NCBI RefSeq assembly: GCF_932276165.1 | Contig: NC_064009.1 | Span: 9,052,001 to 9,116,000 of the forward strand | Origin: Plutella xylostella | Lineage: Eukaryota; Arthropoda; Insecta; Lepidoptera; Plutellidae | Length of the DNA: 64,000 bases | Reading direction: 5' to 3' | Shown: positions 62,405 to 64,000 of the stretch, one piece after another | Numbering within the stretch: position 1 is the stretch's first letter | How the letters are laid out: each line of letters opens with the position of its first letter | Made by a program: the position numbers and the translations under genes | Notes under the pieces: generated by a model | The model's database searches: none | What the model was told of the DNA's origin: nothing | Seen by the model: the letters and a program-made list of their open reading frames with translations, nothing else

Positions 62405-62730
62405 ATCTTCATCCTTCCCATAGGGGTTAGATAAAGGAGAAAAAGGGAGACAGGGTTCTGGTGATGACTCAAGAGGGTCGGGGATAAGTCAGGTGGAGCG
62501 GGAGGAGGCCTGTCGTCGTCACCCTCCATGATGACTAGGCATAACCTTTTTGTCCACTTGTTAGAAAATAATAGAGTAGGGAAACTTACCAAATACAGCA
62601 AATAATTAACAATAGATCTTTATATAAAAGTAGCACAACAGCACTATATAGAATAATAAAGAAATCGAAGCAATTTAAGCAAAAGAAAGCAATTTTTTTC
62701 ACAAGCACATGTGCCACCAAGAACACTTAC

Positions 62731-62839
62731 CGACGAAAAAAAACCCATGTCACTTTCATGTTCACTCTCTGTTTGAACTTGTTCATCGTCGTCGTCATCC
62801 TCATCTTCATCATCGTTTTCATTAACTTCAATTATAAAT
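62731..62839 (-). CDS. Candidate acidic exon of an unidentified minus-strand gene
   Basis: Bounded by a good acceptor (TTTTGTCTTAG, ending at 62840) and a perfect donor (GTAAGTGT from 62730). The 109-nt frame encodes IIEVNENDDEDEDDDDDEQV and then a short TESEHESDMGFF stretch. Splice sites and an acidic frame without stops suggest a real exon, but low complexity makes chance coding possible. No partner exon was identified; the LINE downstream could fill the next intron. Confidence 0.4.
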
Positions 62840-62882
62840 CTAAGACAAAAACCAAAAAACATTATACCTACTTTGAAGTATA

Positions 62883-63083
62883 ATGTACTAGAGTACGCCA
62901 GTCATATTAGTTCAGTGTACACCTATAATATTTTATGTTTAATTTACATTAAATTTGTGGTATATTAGCGTAAGTAGGTAGATGTAATATACCCGATGTC
63001 GGGTAGTCTGTTAACAGCCAATACACGGTTTGAACATCGCTCTCGTATTTTATTCTAAAAACTATTCCTAAACACAATATTGG
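62883..63083 (+). repeat. Probable 5' LTR of the Gypsy-type element
   Basis: Lies just before a primer-binding-site-like TGGCGACGAG at 63081. Possible TG starts are 62883 (TGTACTAGAG) and 62982 (TGTAATATACCCGATGTCGG, with the palindrome TACCCGATGTCGGGTA). The other LTR is outside the window, so the borders cannot be fixed. Confidence 0.4.
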
Positions 63084-63163
63084 CGACGAGTTTCTTATCT
63101 ACGCGTGTTGTAAAAAGTTTGTGCAACATAATTATAAAAAGGAATTAGTGAAATTACGGGATA

Positions 63164-64000
63164 ATGGCGACAAATACAGTGTTGGGTAACAGCCTCGTGT
63201 TCGACCACCGCGCGCAGGAGTGGGACATTTTCAAAAGTCGTTTTATGCAGTACTGTCTGGCGAATGACCTCACGGAGGAGTCGGACAAGTCCGGCACGAG
63301 ACGGCGCGCCGTGCTGCTCACTGCCCTGGTGGAGGACACCTACCGCATCGCGAGGGACCTGGCTTTCCCTTCGACATTGGAAGCGCTCAGTTACTCTGAT
63401 TTGATTGGCAAATTGGACGCCCATTTCCAATCAAAGAAGTGCGTTTTCGCCGAGCGATACGCGTTCTACAGGGCTGAGCAACGTCCAGGCGAAGAGTTAG
63501 CGGAATGGGCGGCGCGAGTGCGCAGTCTAGCACAGTTCTGCGATTTCAAGACGGAGTTGGAAACTGCGCTCCGAGATCGGTTCGTGCTAGGATTGCTAAA
63601 TAAAAGCGAAAAGGAGAAGCTGTTCTCGGAAAATATCGAGACACTGACCTTCAACAAGGCGTTGGAGATAGCTCAAGGAGTCCAGTGTGCGCGCCAGGCG
63701 CTGCAGGGCGGCGGCGGCGGCGGCTCCCGGGGCGCCCCGGACGTGTTCGCGATGCGTCCAGGGGCGCCCGCTCCGACAGCGGGAAGAAAAAAGTGCAGTG
63801 TTTGTGGCTATCATAATCATGTCAAAGAGCAGTGTCGCTATGCTCAGTTTACGTGTAAAAAGTGTAACAAGCAAGGTCACTTAAGTCGAATGTGCAAGTC
63901 AAAGTCAAAGTATAACAATTTTTTTGCTACGGAATCTGACGACATCTGTGAAGGTATTTATGATATTTACTCAATTCAATGTATCAACGGTAAACCCATG
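63164..64000 (+). CDS. Gag part of a Ty3/Gypsy-type LTR retrotransposon, cut by window edge
   Basis: An ATG at 63164 opens 279 codons with no stop up to the end of the window. The first 170 residues look like a retrotransposon gag (WDIFKSRFMQYCLAN, then YRAEQRPGEELAEWAARVRS). A glycine run follows, then two CX2CX4HX4C zinc knuckles, CSVCGYHNHVKEQC and CKKCNKQGHLSRMC. The frame continues into what is likely the protease region. Gag forms the particle and packages the RNA. The start follows a primer-binding-site-like sequence by about 80 bp. Whether the element is intact cannot be judged here. Confidence 0.85.
   Translation, partial: MATNTVLGNSLVFDHRAQEWDIFKSRFMQYCLANDLTEESDKSGTRRRAVLLTALVEDTYRIARDLAFPSTLEALSYSDLIGKLDAHFQSKKCVFAERYAFYRAEQRPGEELAEWAARVRSLAQFCDFKTELETALRDRFVLGLLNKSEKEKLFSENIETLTFNKALEIAQGVQCARQALQGGGGGGSRGAPDVFAMRPGAPAPTAGRKKCSVCGYHNHVKEQCRYAQFTCKKCNKQGHLSRMCKSKSKYNNFFATESDDICEGIYDIYSIQCINGKPM

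Larger units (their letters stand above)
57390..62575 (-). mobile_element. Full-length I-type LINE with ORF1 and ORF2
   Basis: Minus-strand element of about 5.2 kb. ORF1 (to 61109) overlaps ORF2 (from 61143) by 35 nt in a different frame, the usual arrangement. ORF2 includes endonuclease, reverse transcriptase, RNase H and a C-terminal Cys/His knuckle. This domain set fits the I superfamily (I/R1-related clades). Damage is limited to one nonsense codon in ORF2 and a likely frame slip at the start of ORF1. It may lie in an intron of a minus-strand gene suggested by the exon at 62839-62731. Confidence 0.9.

Noticed and set aside
62197..62601. Independent 134-codon gene starting MLYLVSF
   Set aside because: It overlaps the LINE 5' end; its middle is probably the natural N-terminus of LINE ORF1 before a frame slip.

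Overview
The window looks like nuclear DNA of a lepidopteran insect (moth or butterfly). This is inferred from AT-rich introns around GC-richer exons, tRNA-derived SINE modules and LINE 3' ends of types common in Lepidoptera, and a dense mix of Tc1/mariner, non-LTR and MITE insertions. No bacterial-type operon, CRISPR array or rRNA gene is present.

Layout. 1-3.9 kb: no recognisable gene. 3.9-5.4 kb (-): 5' part of an unidentified helical protein gene, divergent from the proteasome alpha1 gene PSMA6 (+, six exons, 6040-13932). PSMA6 converges tail-to-tail, 88 bp apart, on a four-exon secreted DNA/RNA non-specific nuclease gene (-, 14021-19577). Rab10 (-, four exons, 22258-27723) follows. It shares a 542-bp divergent promoter region with the chromatin-binding nucleoporin gene ELYS/AHCTF1 (+, 21 exons found, 28266-48318). 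ELYS is complete for its beta-propeller and helical domain; the disordered C-terminal part was not found. From 48.3 kb to the end the window is almost all mobile DNA: a MITE containing another element, two LINEs, a foldback-derived 160-bp tandem array, and the start of a Gypsy-type LTR retrotransposon at the right edge.

Mobile DNA includes an intact Tc1-like element (DD34E) in a Rab10 intron, an intact mariner (DD34D) in an ELYS intron, an uninterrupted 956-codon LINE ORF2, an I-type LINE with one nonsense codon in ORF2, and several non-autonomous elements whose target duplications can be read directly (9 bp in three cases, 6 bp and 3 bp in others).

The most unusual signal is in ELYS. At least seven of its 21 exons (6, 9, 13, 15, 19, 20 and 21) are followed in the next intron by one or more copies of their own 3' part together with the 5' splice site. 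Copies range from identical to strongly decayed. The extreme case is exon 20: seven 115-bp copies that stay open in the native frame from end to end, each with its own splice donor. In exon 13 a SINE has inserted exactly at the native donor. The housekeeping genes act in unrelated processes (protein degradation, vesicle traffic, nuclear pore assembly); nothing suggests a shared pathway.
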